A DNA stretch of 64,000 nucleotides. Source: Gordonia gummivorans (GTDB taxonomy: Bacteria > Actinomycetota > Actinomycetes > Mycobacteriales > Mycobacteriaceae). Position 1 is the first letter of the stretch. Each line of letters opens with the position of its first letter. The position numbers and the translations under genes were made by a program. This document shows, in pieces, positions 50,985 to 59,917 of this stretch. The notes under the pieces are model-generated. The model saw nothing but the letters and a program-made list of their open reading frames with translations, was not told where the DNA came from and searched no databases. The stretch spans positions 47,442-111,441 of the forward strand of contig NZ_JAKWBF010000018.1 in assembly GCF_022513585.1 (NCBI RefSeq), written 5' to 3'.

Positions 50985-51575
50985 TCAAGGCCTCGCGGCG
51001 ATCGCTGTCGCCACGTCGTCGCGGATGACGCAGTCGTAGGCGTGGTCGTTGACCATGCCGGTGGCCTGCATGAGTGCGAACATCGTTGTCGGCCCGACGA
51101 ATCGCCAGCCCCGCTTCTTCAGATCCTTGGACAGGGAAACCGATTCCGGTGAGGTCGTCATCGATCCCGGCTTGTGGTCGGGACCGGGCGCAAACCGCCA
51201 GAAGTACTCCTCCAGCGACCCCTCGGCGTCGACGAGATCGCAGGCATGCCGGGCGTTGTTGATCGAGGCCTCGATCTTGCCGCGGTGCCGGACGATCCCC
51301 GCGTCGCCCAGCAACCGCTCCACGTCGGCCTCACCGAACCGGGCGACCTTCTCGAAGTCGAACCCGCTGAACGCGGCCCGAAAATTCTCCCGCTTGGTGA
51401 GGATGGTCCGCCAGCTCAGGCCGGACTGAAATCCTTCGAGGCATACTCGCTCGAACAGCGCGACGTCGCCGACGGTCGGAAATCCCCATTCGGTGTCGTG
51501 ATACGTGGTCTCCGGCTCCTTGGCCGCCCACCCGCACCGCGCCCGACCGTCCTCCCCGATGACCACATCCGACAT
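50985..51575 (-). CDS. tag: DNA-3-methyladenine glycosylase I
   Basis: Tag excises 3-methyladenine from alkylated DNA. The 196-residue protein shows RCGWAAKEPETTYHDTEWG at the start, LFERVCLEGFQSGLSWRTILTKRENFRAAF, the helix-hairpin-helix-like VERLLGDAGIVRHRGKIEA and MQATGMVNDHAYDC (zinc-site histidine/cysteine). The length is standard. Its 3' end overlaps the -35 box of the following promoter. Confidence 0.96.
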   Translation of the reverse strand: MSDVVIGEDGRARCGWAAKEPETTYHDTEWGFPTVGDVALFERVCLEGFQSGLSWRTILTKRENFRAAFSGFDFEKVARFGEADVERLLGDAGIVRHRGKIEASINNARHACDLVDAEGSLEEYFWRFAPGPDHKPGSMTTSPESVSLSKDLKKRGWRFVGPTTMFALMQATGMVNDHAYDCVIRDDVATAIAARP

Positions 51576-51716
51576 GGGCGATCTCCTCTCGAATCACTTG
51601 AACGGAGAGTACCGACGGCCACCGACACCTGATTGCGCTCCCTCACCGAATCGACCCCACGCCCACCGGGCGAAAATTTACTATCTCCTCATCGGGGGCA
51701 CCTCGAAGGGAACGTC

Positions 51717-52979
51717 ATGCGCAGACCGATCCGCCTCGTTGGAGCAATCTTGCTCGCCTTCGGCCTCGTCGCCACGCTGTCGGTGGCCACGCCGCAACCG
51801 CGTGCCGCTGCGTTCGCCGAGGACATCTGTTACACCCCCGGCGCCCCGCCGCACAGTTGCGGCCCGCTTCCCATCACCTGTTCCCTCGAGAATGCGGACG
51901 CCCCGATCTGCGGCCTGCGCGCCTTCTTGCGATACGCCTACACACTTCGTCAGCCGCTCGGCGGTCGCAGCCTGATTCACACGGACTCCAGCTACATCAT
52001 CGCGAGGTCCGTCGGCTTCTCCGTCGCGGACGCCTATTGGATCGCCGCGTACAGCGAGGCGACCGACCTCGGCACCTTCGCCCCGCGCGACATGCGCGGC
52101 AACCTGGTTCCGAATTCGCGGCGGCTGACGACCAAGGACATCAGCGGCCTGGTACGTACGCATTTCGCCACCGGGGGCTTCCTGTTCCATTTCCTGCCGA
52201 CGCTCCGAGGCCCACGCGCGCCGATGCCGAATGGGTTGCGCCCCGACGTCAACGACACACGGCACGAGATCATGCTGACCCATCTGCGACGCTGGGCGAC
52301 AGCGGGCCCGGGATCCTCTGCGCCCCTGTGCACCGGAGGATTCACCAACCGCTCACCGGGAGGCGACTACGCGACGGGCGAGGGTTGCTATGGCGGCGCG
52401 AACCCCGTCCCGATCAACGGCACGTACAGCATCGTGTCGCCGGCTAACTTCCCCTTCACCAATTCGACTGGGCAACAGGTCATCACCGACGGAGTCCTGT
52501 CGTCGAAGTTCGATCAGTGGGTGGGCGGGCAGTCGGCGAACGCGCGAATCGGGATCTACATCCACGCCCTGGGAGACCGCATCTCACACCATGCGTGCAC
52601 CGATGCCGGCACCATCGCACCGCCTACCCCGCGCCATCGGGCGTTCCGGATCGATCTGAACAAACCGTCGTGCGATCAAGGGCCACATGCGATTCGGCAC
52701 GAGTTCGAGACCGGCGTCGACTTCCACGGTCTCGAGCCCGAGGACCGAACGACCGAGGCGGCGTTGTCAAAGGTGTACGACGAGCTGGTCTACTTCGCGC
52801 GGTTGCGCGGCACGCTGAATCCCACCGCGACCACGTCCGCCGCCAAAACCCGGGTCGTCACGAACGGACTCGTCCCGGCACTCGAGCACCGCAATCCGAT
52901 GGTTCGGCTTCGTTCGGTGACCGCCGCCGGGTGCCGACTCGGCGTACCCGCATTTCCGGGCTCGCCCTCATGCCGGTGA
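51717..52979 (+). CDS. Secreted protein with phospholipase C/DUF6765-like HALGD motif
   Basis: This is a 420-residue exported protein with a Sec signal peptide (MRRPIRLVGAILLAFGLVAT, cleavage after about residue 33). The mature part contains HTDSSYIIARSVGFS, and IYIHALGDRISHHACTDAG followed by GPHAIRHEFETGVDF. The HALGD-x3-SHH pattern recalls the zinc histidines of bacterial phospholipase C-like proteins, so a secreted metallo-phosphodiesterase is possible. Several cysteines could form disulphides. ATG 51717 follows AAGGGAACG; upstream in-frame codons are not part of the gene. Low certainty on function. Confidence 0.72.
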   Translation: MRRPIRLVGAILLAFGLVATLSVATPQPRAAAFAEDICYTPGAPPHSCGPLPITCSLENADAPICGLRAFLRYAYTLRQPLGGRSLIHTDSSYIIARSVGFSVADAYWIAAYSEATDLGTFAPRDMRGNLVPNSRRLTTKDISGLVRTHFATGGFLFHFLPTLRGPRAPMPNGLRPDVNDTRHEIMLTHLRRWATAGPGSSAPLCTGGFTNRSPGGDYATGEGCYGGANPVPINGTYSIVSPANFPFTNSTGQQVITDGVLSSKFDQWVGGQSANARIGIYIHALGDRISHHACTDAGTIAPPTPRHRAFRIDLNKPSCDQGPHAIRHEFETGVDFHGLEPEDRTTEAALSKVYDELVYFARLRGTLNPTATTSAAKTRVVTNGLVPALEHRNPMVRLRSVTAAGCRLGVPAFPGSPSCR

Positions 52980-52992
52980 GGTAGGCCGCGGG

Positions 52993-53805
52993 TCACCCGA
53001 CGATCGGCATCTGTAGCTCGGTCCGCCAGTTCTCCTCGGGTTCGGGGTGAGTCGCGAGGTAGACCTCGCGCGCAGTGCCGTCGGTGCGGTAGCCGTTGTC
53101 CTCGATCCAGGTGGCGAGCGTCTGATAGCCCTCGCCGATGTCGACCATCCTGCCCACGTGCAGGTGGCACGCGGCCCGCTCGACGCCCGGCAATGTCACC
53201 GACTCGAGCCCGTCGACACTGACGCCGTCAGCCACCGGGCATGCCGCGGTCACCGTCAGTCCTTCACCGTCGGGGACGTAGGTGGCGATCGCCTCACCCG
53301 CCGGCGCGATACCGGCAGGCCCGAGAATCTCGAACATCCGCCCGAACAGTCCCCGGATCACCGGGCCCACGTCTTCCGGATCCGAACTCGCCGACACGTC
53401 CGTCAATGTGAGAACCCGAACCGGAGCAACACTTTTCATGACAACCGAGCTGGTACTCATGGTGCCTTCCCTTTCGATGATGCGGAGTCTCGCCTCGATC
53501 CGGGTGAGCCGATCCCGGTCTGCCGCAATCTGTTCGGCCACCTGCGCACGACGCAGACGTAGCATTCCCCGCAGTTCGGCGGGGTCGACGTCGGCGTCGA
53601 TGATGCGGGCGACCTCGGCGAGGGTGAACCCGAGATCTTTGAGGGCGACCACGCGGTTGAGGCGTCGTAGCTGATCGGCCTCGTAGTAGCGGTACCCGGT
53701 GTGATCGTCGACCCGCGCCGGTTGCAACAGGCCGATCTGGTCGTAGTGTCGAAGCATCCGGATCGACACCCGGCCCATCGTGGCGAAATCTCCAATGGTG
53801 AACAT
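52993..53805 (-). CDS. MerR family regulator with GyrI-like ligand domain
   Basis: This 270-residue activator has an N-terminal MerR HTH (FTIGDFATMGRVSIRMLRHYDQIGLLQPARVD), a linking coiled coil (about 75-110) and a C-terminal GyrI-like effector domain (VMKSVAPVRVLTL...VYLATHPEPEENWRTELQMP), as in BmrR/BltR multidrug-sensing regulators. ATG 53805 is chosen over a start four codons earlier. A palindrome within a 19-bp spacer lies just upstream, indicating autoregulation. No efflux gene adjoins it. Confidence 0.9.
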   Translation of the reverse strand: MFTIGDFATMGRVSIRMLRHYDQIGLLQPARVDDHTGYRYYEADQLRRLNRVVALKDLGFTLAEVARIIDADVDPAELRGMLRLRRAQVAEQIAADRDRLTRIEARLRIIEREGTMSTSSVVMKSVAPVRVLTLTDVSASSDPEDVGPVIRGLFGRMFEILGPAGIAPAGEAIATYVPDGEGLTVTAACPVADGVSVDGLESVTLPGVERAACHLHVGRMVDIGEGYQTLATWIEDNGYRTDGTAREVYLATHPEPEENWRTELQMPIVG

Positions 53806-53825
53806 GACACCGACCACGCTCCTGT

Positions 53826-53840
53826 CTCACATGGTGTGAG
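53826..53840. promoter_or_regulatory. MerR-type autoregulatory operator with 19-bp spacer
   Basis: CTCACA-N3-TGTGAG lies between TTGACC (53846-53841) and GAGCGT (53821-53816), read on the minus strand, with a 19-bp spacer. The predicted transcript would begin only a few bases before the merR ATG, so it is leaderless or nearly so. Confidence 0.6.
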
Positions 53841-53960
53841 GGTCAACCCCGGCGCACCGAGAAGGCGCACCGTTACCGTTTCGTGACCCTCGGTTGCGAA
53901 TGCATCCCAGTGCCACGTCCACCCGTGAGCTTGCCACCCGCCGCTCCTAGCGTCGATCTC

Positions 53961-54539
53961 ATGACGACACCGCGCACGCACCCCGACCCCTCGCCCGGCG
54001 AGTTGTCGTTGCTGGTCAAACGCGTCGCCGACGGCGATCGTCAAGCATTCGCGCAGTTGTACGACCTCACCTCACCACGCGTCTACGGCATGGCCCTACG
54101 GGTGATCCGTGATGCGGGATTCAGCGAGGAGATCACCCAGGAGGTGTATCTGACGGTGTGGCGGACCGCGGCGTCGTACGACACGAGCGGCTCGGTGATG
54201 GCCTGGCTGCTCACGATGGCCCACCGCCGATCCGTCGACCGCATCCGTTCGGAGACCGCCAGCCGACGCCGCACCCTGACGCATGGTCGGGAATCGGTGA
54301 CACCGGCCTTCGACGAGGTCGCCGAGATCACCGAACGACGCGAGACGGTGCGGCTCATCCGAGCCGGACTCGCACACCTCACGCCCGTGCAGCGCGAGTC
54401 CATCGAACTCGCCTACTTCGACGGCCTGACGTATCGCGAGGTGGCCGAACGCCTCCAGGTCGCCCTGCCCACCGTGAAGTCCCGCATCCGCGACGGCATG
54501 CGGCGACTGCGGCTCAGCGTTGTCGACGCAGCCGCGTAG
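53961..54539 (+). CDS. sigK: ECF RNA polymerase sigma factor, SigK-like
   Basis: This is a 192-residue group IV sigma factor. Region 2 reads LLVKRVADGDRQAFAQLYDLTSPRVYGMALRVIRDAGFSEEITQEVYLTVW with AWLLTMAHRRSVDRIRS. Region 4 is LTPVQRESIELAYFDGLTYREVAERLQVALPTVKSRIRDGMRRLR. The length and sequence style are those of SigK. In mycobacteria sigK is followed by its anti-sigma gene rskA; here a terminator and the convergent clpB follow, so no partner anti-sigma factor is adjacent. Start ATG 53961. Confidence 0.88.
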   Translation: MTTPRTHPDPSPGELSLLVKRVADGDRQAFAQLYDLTSPRVYGMALRVIRDAGFSEEITQEVYLTVWRTAASYDTSGSVMAWLLTMAHRRSVDRIRSETASRRRTLTHGRESVTPAFDEVAEITERRETVRLIRAGLAHLTPVQRESIELAYFDGLTYREVAERLQVALPTVKSRIRDGMRRLRLSVVDAAA

Positions 54540-54603
54540 ACGACATTCGTTTGCGCGAGCGGCGGTGTGCGGAAAAGCGAACCAGGCAACGGAGGGCACT
54601 ACT

Positions 54604-54668
54604 AAAACGGGCCCCTGACGGCACTCCTCCGAGATTGTCCCGGAAGGCACCCGTCAGGGGCCCGTTTT
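54604..54668. terminator. Bidirectional terminator, GGGCCC structured hairpin copy 2
   Basis: An 18-bp perfect stem (AAAACGGGCCCCTGACGG at 54604-54621, its complement at 54651-54668) encloses a second stem TCCG/CGGA. It has four A on one end and four T on the other, and lies between convergent sigK and clpB, 14 bp past the clpB stop. Sequence and inner stem resemble the copy at 14819-14881. Confidence 0.75.
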
Positions 54669-54682
54669 CAGTCACTCTCAGA

Positions 54683-57235
54683 TCAGCCGAGCACCAACGA
54701 CTCTCCGTCGGCACCGACGTTCACCGGCACCACGTCGCCGTCGCGGATGTCACCGGCCAGCAACGCCTTGGCGAGGCTGTCGCCGATGGCCTGCTGCACC
54801 AGCCGCCGTAGTGGGCGTGCACCGTAGAGCGGATCGAATCCGCGCTCGGCCAGCCATTCCTTGGCCTTGGGCGTCACTTCCAGTTCCAGTCGACGCTGGG
54901 CGAGGCGCTTGGCCAACTGCCGCAGCTGAATGTCGACGATGGAGACCAGTTCCTCGGGGCTCAGCGCGTCGAAGACGATGACGTCGTCGAGGCGGTTGAT
55001 GAACTCCGGCTTGAACCGCGCGCGCACCGCCGCCATCACCTGGTCCTTGTCACCGCCGGCGCCCAGGTTGGACGTCAGGATGAGGATGGTGTTGCGGAAG
55101 TCCACGGTGCGGCCCTGACCGTCGGTCAGCCGACCCTCGTCGAGTACCTGCAGCAGCACGTCGAACACGTCCGGGTGGGCCTTCTCGATCTCGTCGAACA
55201 GGACCACCGTGTACGGGCGACGCCGCACCGCCTCGGTCAGCTGACCGCCGGCCTCGTAGCCGACGTAGCCGGGAGGGGCACCGACAAGCCTTGCCACACT
55301 GTGCTTCTCGCCGTACTCGCTCATGTCGATGCGAACCATGGCGCGTTCGTCGTCGAACAGGAACTCCGCCAGCGCCTTGGCCAGCTCGGTCTTGCCGACA
55401 CCGGTCGGGCCGAGGAACATGAACGATCCCAGCGGCCGGTTCGGGTCGGCGACACCGGCCCGCGCACGACGCACGGCGTCGGACACGGCGACCACGGCGT
55501 CCTTCTGTCCGATGACGCGATGGCCCAGTTCGTCCTCCATGCGCAGCAGCTTGGCGGTCTCGCCTTCGAGCATCCGGCCGGCGGGGATTCCGGTCCACGC
55601 CGACACGACCTGAGCCACGTCGTCGGGTCCGACCTCCTCCTGCAGCATCACGTCTTCGCTCGGGTCGGTGCCGGTCTTCTCGATCGCGGCCTCGAGTTCC
55701 TTCTCCAAGCCGGGGATCGTTCCGTACCGCAACTCGGCCGCACGTCCCAGATCGCCGCCACGTTCGGCCCGATCCGCCTCTCCACGAAGCCGTTCCAGCT
55801 CCTCCTTGGTGTCGCGGACCGCGTCGATGGCGGTCTTCTCCGACTGCCAGCGGGCGCTCAGTTCGTTGAGCTTCTCCTTCTGGTCGGCCAGTTCCTGACG
55901 CAGCTTGTCGAGCCGCTCCTTGGAGGCCGCATCCGTTTCCTTCTGCAGCGCAACCTCTTCGACCTCCAGACGGCGGACGATTCGCTCGACCTCGTCGATC
56001 TCGACGGGGCGCGAGTCGATCTCCATCCGCAGCCGCGACGCGGCCTCGTCAACGAGGTCGATGGCCTTGTCGGGCAGGAAGCGGGAGGTGATGTAGCGAT
56101 CGGAAAGCGTTGCGGCAGCAACCAATGCGGAGTCGGTGATGCGTACACCGTGGTGCACCTCGTAGCGTTCCTTCAGTCCGCGCAGGATGCCGATGGCGTC
56201 CTCGACCGACGGTTCGCCCACGTACACCTGCTGGAAACGACGTTCGAGTGCCGCGTCCTTCTCGATGTACTTGCGGTACTCCTCGAGGGTGGTCGCACCG
56301 ACCAGCCGCAGCTCACCGCGGGCGAGCATCGGCTTGATCATGTTGCCGGCATCCATCGCGGAATCGCCTGTCGCACCGGCACCCACGATGGTGTGCAGCT
56401 CGTCGATGAAGGTGATGACCTGGCCGGCCGACCCCTTGATCTCGTCGAGCACGGCCTTGAGCCGCTCCTCGAATTCGCCGCGGTACTTGGCACCGGCGAC
56501 CATCGAACCCAGATCCAGGGAGATGACCGTCTTGTTGCGCAACGACTCCGGCACATCGCCTTCGACGATCCGCTGGGCCAGGCCCTCCACGATCGCGGTC
56601 TTGCCGACGCCGGGCTCACCGATGAGCACCGGGTTGTTCTTGGTACGACGACTCAGCACCTGCACGACGCGTCGGATCTCGGTGTCGCGACCGATGACCG
56701 GGTCGAGCTTGCCCTCGCGAGCAGCCGCGGTCAGGTCGGTGGAGTACTTCTCCAGCGCCTGATACGTCGACTCCGGGTCCTCGGAAGTGACCCGCGCGGT
56801 TCCGCGCACGGCGACAAACGCCTCGCGAAGCGCCTGGGGCGTCGCGCCGACGTTGTGCAGCAGTTTGGCGACGTCGGAGTCGCCGGTCGCCAGACCGACC
56901 AGGATGTGTTCGGTCGAGACGTACTCGTCGTCGAGTTCCCCGGCAAGCTGCTGCGCTGCCGAGATCGCCGCGATCGACTCGCGGGAGAGTTGAGGCTGCG
57001 CGCTCGCGCTGGACACCGTCGGAGCACGATCGACCATCGCCTGGGCTTGGCTACGAACGCTCGACGGGTCCACGCCCACCGCTTTGAGCAGCGGCGACGC
57101 GATGCCGTCGGACTGATCGAGCAGCGCCACCAGGATGTGGGCCGGTCGCACGTCGGGGTTTCCTGCGCTTGCCGCCGCCTGCACAGCAGCACTCAACGCT
57201 TGCTGTGTCTTGGTGGTGGGGGTGAAGCTGTCCAC
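54683..57235 (-). CDS. clpB: ATP-dependent disaggregase ClpB
   Basis: ClpB is the hexameric AAA+ chaperone that pulls proteins out of aggregates together with DnaK. The 850 residues comprise the N-domain (to about 145), NBD1 with Walker A GEPGVGKT, the coiled-coil M-domain (about 400-520), and NBD2 with GPTGVGKT and [13 protein letters not shown]. Both pore loops are recognisable ([15 protein letters not shown]). Two HspR-type HAIR inverted repeats lie upstream. It is usually next to the Rv0383c-like gene in mycobacteria, here 37 kb away. Confidence 0.97.
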   Translation of the reverse strand: MDSFTPTTKTQQALSAAVQAAASAGNPDVRPAHILVALLDQSDGIASPLLKAVGVDPSSVRSQAQAMVDRAPTVSSASAQPQLSRESIAAISAAQQLAGELDDEYVSTEHILVGLATGDSDVAKLLHNVGATPQALREAFVAVRGTARVTSEDPESTYQALEKYSTDLTAAAREGKLDPVIGRDTEIRRVVQVLSRRTKNNPVLIGEPGVGKTAIVEGLAQRIVEGDVPESLRNKTVISLDLGSMVAGAKYRGEFEERLKAVLDEIKGSAGQVITFIDELHTIVGAGATGDSAMDAGNMIKPMLARGELRLVGATTLEEYRKYIEKDAALERRFQQVYVGEPSVEDAIGILRGLKERYEVHHGVRITDSALVAAATLSDRYITSRFLPDKAIDLVDEAASRLRMEIDSRPVEIDEVERIVRRLEVEEVALQKETDAASKERLDKLRQELADQKEKLNELSARWQSEKTAIDAVRDTKEELERLRGEADRAERGGDLGRAAELRYGTIPGLEKELEAAIEKTGTDPSEDVMLQEEVGPDDVAQVVSAWTGIPAGRMLEGETAKLLRMEDELGHRVIGQKDAVVAVSDAVRRARAGVADPNRPLGSFMFLGPTGVGKTELAKALAEFLFDDERAMVRIDMSEYGEKHSVARLVGAPPGYVGYEAGGQLTEAVRRRPYTVVLFDEIEKAHPDVFDVLLQVLDEGRLTDGQGRTVDFRNTILILTSNLGAGGDKDQVMAAVRARFKPEFINRLDDVIVFDALSPEELVSIVDIQLRQLAKRLAQRRLELEVTPKAKEWLAERGFDPLYGARPLRRLVQQAIGDSLAKALLAGDIRDGDVVPVNVGADGESLVLG

Positions 57236-57251
57236 TCGCGTGCACCTTTCT

Positions 57252-57272
57252 CTTTAGTCCAACAGGCTCAAG
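57252..57272. promoter_or_regulatory. HAIR (HspR-binding) element, proximal
   Basis: Read on the clpB strand, CTTGAGC-N7-ACTAAAG, two mismatches from the HAIR consensus CTTGAGT-N7-ACTCAAG. It lies 16 bp before the clpB start, so HspR bound here would block transcription or initiation. Confidence 0.6.
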
Positions 57273-57305
57273 TATGAGCCATCCGAAGGGTGCAACGCCA
57301 TCAAA

Positions 57306-57326
57306 GTTGAGTACATTCCGCTCAAG
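57306..57326. promoter_or_regulatory. HAIR (HspR-binding) element, distal
   Basis: Read on the clpB strand, CTTGAGC-N7-ACTCAAC, again two mismatches from the consensus with exact 7-bp spacing. It is 54 bp from the first site centre to centre, about five helical turns, so two HspR dimers could sit on the same face. Confidence 0.65.
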
Positions 57327-57457
57327 TCCGACAATAGTGTGATCTAGATCACTTCATACGGTGTATGCTCAGCGAGTCATTTGTTGCGCGCCGCCGACGA
57401 ACCCCTGGTGAGAATCGCGGGCCCGGATCAGCGACGACTGACTTCGGGGAGGTTGCC

Positions 57458-58654
57458 ATGCTGCATCCTGAATCGCGAAGAGCCCACGCCCTGAGTTCGC
57501 GCGGGACGTTCCGATTGCGGATAGTGGTCGGCCTCGCCATCGCGTCGCTTGCCCTCACCTTCGGAGTGCACGCGCCGGCCGACGCGGCGCCGCCCCCCAC
57601 GCTGTGGCTGTGCAGTTCGGCGATGACCGCCGACCCGTGCGACCTGCCGCAGGACACCACCGATCTGCTGACCGGACGCGTAACCAACCCACTACCGGTC
57701 ACCGCTGCCCAACGGTCGGTGGATTGTTTCTACGTCTATGGGACGGCGACCAACACGTTGTCCCTCAACGCCCCACTGGTTGCCGCTCCGGAAATCAAGT
57801 CTGGAGCGGAGCTCCAGTCGGCCCGGTTCAACAGCATGTGTCGGATCTTTGCTCCGGTCTACCGGCAGATCTCGCTGCCGGGCCTCGTGGCAGTGAATCT
57901 CGGCGCTACCACCGAACCAGTGGCAATCGCCTACCGCGACGTACTCGCCGCGTGGAACAACTACCTCACCCACGCGAACATGGGTCGCGGCGTGGTCTTC
58001 ATCGGCCATTCCCAGGGCACGTTCCTGCTTCGCAAACTGATTCGCGAACAAGTCGATCCCAATCCTGTGGTGCGTGCACGCCTCGCCGGCGCCATCCTGT
58101 TGGGCGGAAACGTGAAGACCGCGCCCGGGAGGACGGTCGGTGGCGACTTCAACAACATCCCCATCTGCACCCGGCACGGTCAATACGGATGTGTCACCGC
58201 GTATTCCACGAATATCGTCTATCCGCCACTGTCCTTGCTCGGCAATAGCTCGCTCGATATCGTCTCGCTGCGTTTCGGATTGCCGATGGGGCCGAACTAT
58301 CAGGTGGCCTGCACCGATCCGGCCGTGCTGAGTGGAAGCCGCAGGCCGGTCGGCATCACCGTGCCCAGCAAGCCGTATGCGCCGGGCGCCATCGCAATCG
58401 CGCTGGGCTATACGACTTTTCCCGAGGCATGGCCGACGTCGTCATCGACCTGGACGATCGGACGCGGTCGCGGCGTCGGCCGCTGCGAAGAAGTGAACGG
58501 CTACCGGCAGTATCACATTCGCATGGTTGTGCCCCAACAGATCAACGAGGCACCGCTTTTCGACTTGCATGCGCTCGACATCAACTTCGGATTGGATCGC
58601 CTGGTCGCCATCGCCTCTCAACAGGCCGCGAGCTGGCACGCGCACTCTCACTGA
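57458..58654 (+). CDS. Secreted DUF3089 alpha/beta-hydrolase
   Basis: This is a 398-residue exported protein with a signal peptide (basic residues, then IVVGLAIASLALTFGVHA, cleaved after ADA). The mature domain has DCFYVYGTATNT, the nucleophile elbow FIGHSQGTFLL and a late LHALDINFG histidine segment, as in the DUF3089 lipase-like family of mycolata. A strong GGGGAGG lies before ATG 57458. It may hydrolyse envelope or environmental lipids. Tail-to-tail overlap of 7 bp with the TetR gene. Confidence 0.87.
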   Translation: MLHPESRRAHALSSRGTFRLRIVVGLAIASLALTFGVHAPADAAPPPTLWLCSSAMTADPCDLPQDTTDLLTGRVTNPLPVTAAQRSVDCFYVYGTATNTLSLNAPLVAAPEIKSGAELQSARFNSMCRIFAPVYRQISLPGLVAVNLGATTEPVAIAYRDVLAAWNNYLTHANMGRGVVFIGHSQGTFLLRKLIREQVDPNPVVRARLAGAILLGGNVKTAPGRTVGGDFNNIPICTRHGQYGCVTAYSTNIVYPPLSLLGNSSLDIVSLRFGLPMGPNYQVACTDPAVLSGSRRPVGITVPSKPYAPGAIAIALGYTTFPEAWPTSSSTWTIGRGRGVGRCEEVNGYRQYHIRMVVPQQINEAPLFDLHALDINFGLDRLVAIASQQAASWHAHSH

Positions 58655-59298
58655 CCCTCTTCAACCGTGAGCGTGTCGACGACGACGTCTCCCAGCCACG
58701 CCTCCCATTGCTCAAGGCTCCAACCGCATCGGCGTACCAGGCGGTCGGCGACTTCGATTGATGTTGCGGTCCAGAGGATGTCGGTCGCAGTGGTGGGCGT
58801 CAGGGTGTCGGGCAGACCGAAGCGGTCGGCGATGTGCCTGACCACGGATGCGTTGCCGGTGCGGCGTTCCCGTTCGATCGTGTCGACGAACTCCGTCAGT
58901 GCCCGGTCGGCACCCGGCCCCTCACCGAGAAGGACACCGAGCAGCGGGCCCACGCGGTGATACATGAGGCAACCCATGTGGATGTAGGCACGCAGTGTCG
59001 ATGCGGCATCGGGTTGCTCGAAGACCCTGGTCATCATCGGCCGGATCGCGATGGGCTCCGGTTCGTCGTCGCCGGCCAGCAGCACGTCGTACACCGCTTT
59101 CACCACGGCAGCCTTCCCGCCGACAGAGTTGTAGATCGTCTGCGGACTCACTCCGGCTTCGCGGGCCAGGGACGCCACTGTCATCGAGTGATAGCCATGC
59201 CGGAGTAACTGGTCCTTGGCTGTGGCGAGCACTCGTGCTCTCGTCTCGCGCGCCGCCTGCTCGCGTTGCGGACTCACGTATGACCGAGGAGTTGACAC
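58648..59298 (-). CDS. TetR/AcrR family transcriptional regulator (divergent from SnoaL gene)
   Basis: This is a 216-residue repressor. The HTH is VLATAKDQLLRHGYHSMTVASLAREAGVSPQTIYNSVGGKAAVVKAVYD, followed by a helical ligand domain. GTG 59298 is preceded by AAAGGGGG at good spacing; the frame upstream of it runs through the divergent gene. A short palindrome between the two genes is the probable operator. Confidence 0.9.
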   Translation of the reverse strand: MSTPRSYVSPQREQAARETRARVLATAKDQLLRHGYHSMTVASLAREAGVSPQTIYNSVGGKAAVVKAVYDVLLAGDDEPEPIAIRPMMTRVFEQPDAASTLRAYIHMGCLMYHRVGPLLGVLLGEGPGADRALTEFVDTIERERRTGNASVVRHIADRFGLPDTLTPTTATDILWTATSIEVADRLVRRCGWSLEQWEAWLGDVVVDTLTVEEGQ

Positions 59299-59322
59299 CA
59301 AGCCCCCTTTGGGTGGATTATC

Positions 59323-59335
59323 ATTCCACTGGAAT
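59323..59335. promoter_or_regulatory. TetR operator candidate
   Basis: ATTCC-ACT-GGAAT lies in the 75-bp gap between the divergent TetR and SnoaL genes. Flanking bases extend the dyad loosely (TATC/GATA-like). It is the only clear symmetry in the gap. Confidence 0.5.
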
Positions 59336-59373
59336 AGTCTTCTAGCCAAAATCATAGCCCAAAGGAAACCCTC

Positions 59374-59826
59374 ATGTACGACACTTCGAACCCCGCTCTG
59401 CCTTCGGTGCATCGCATCTTCGACGCGATCAACACCGGCCAATTGGACGCTATCCCCGAGGTGGTCACCGACGACTTCGTCGACCATGGGTCACCCGTAC
59501 CGCTGCCACCCGGTCCGGCCGGGTACACCCAGATCCTTGGGTTCGTGACCGGCGTGCTGGATGTGCGCTACGAGATCGCCGACATCGTCAGCACCTCGGA
59601 CCGAATCATCGTCCGCGCCAAGGCCTACGGTCGCGGCGTTTCAGCCGTACACGGCGAGGCCGGCGCCGGGAAGCCGTACGAGATGGACACCCTGCACATC
59701 TACCGCACCGAAGGCACGCGGCTGGCCGAGCATTGGGGTGTACGCGACGAGCTCGGGGTGTTGATCCAACTCGGCGTCGTTCCCGCACCGCAGCTGCCGC
59801 CGCTGCCGGAGGTCGGGGCGAGGTGA
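59374..59826 (+). CDS. SnoaL-like ester cyclase/ketosteroid isomerase-fold protein
   Basis: This is a 150-residue NTF2-fold protein: HRIFDAINTGQLDAIPEVVTDDFVDHGSPVP, then strands ending LHIYRTEGTRLAEHWGVRD, which is the SnoaL polyketide-cyclase/ester-cyclase pattern with the conserved histidine/aspartate pair DH and EHWG. AAAGGAAA precedes the ATG. Probably repressed by the divergent TetR; substrate unknown. Confidence 0.87.
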   Translation: MYDTSNPALPSVHRIFDAINTGQLDAIPEVVTDDFVDHGSPVPLPPGPAGYTQILGFVTGVLDVRYEIADIVSTSDRIIVRAKAYGRGVSAVHGEAGAGKPYEMDTLHIYRTEGTRLAEHWGVRDELGVLIQLGVVPAPQLPPLPEVGAR

Positions 59827-59917
59827 TGACCCCGCACGTTCGCGCTGCACGACAACGACCGGGTCACCGCACGGCGTGTATCACACATGCATGCGCTATT
59901 CATGCTAGTTTCATGAA

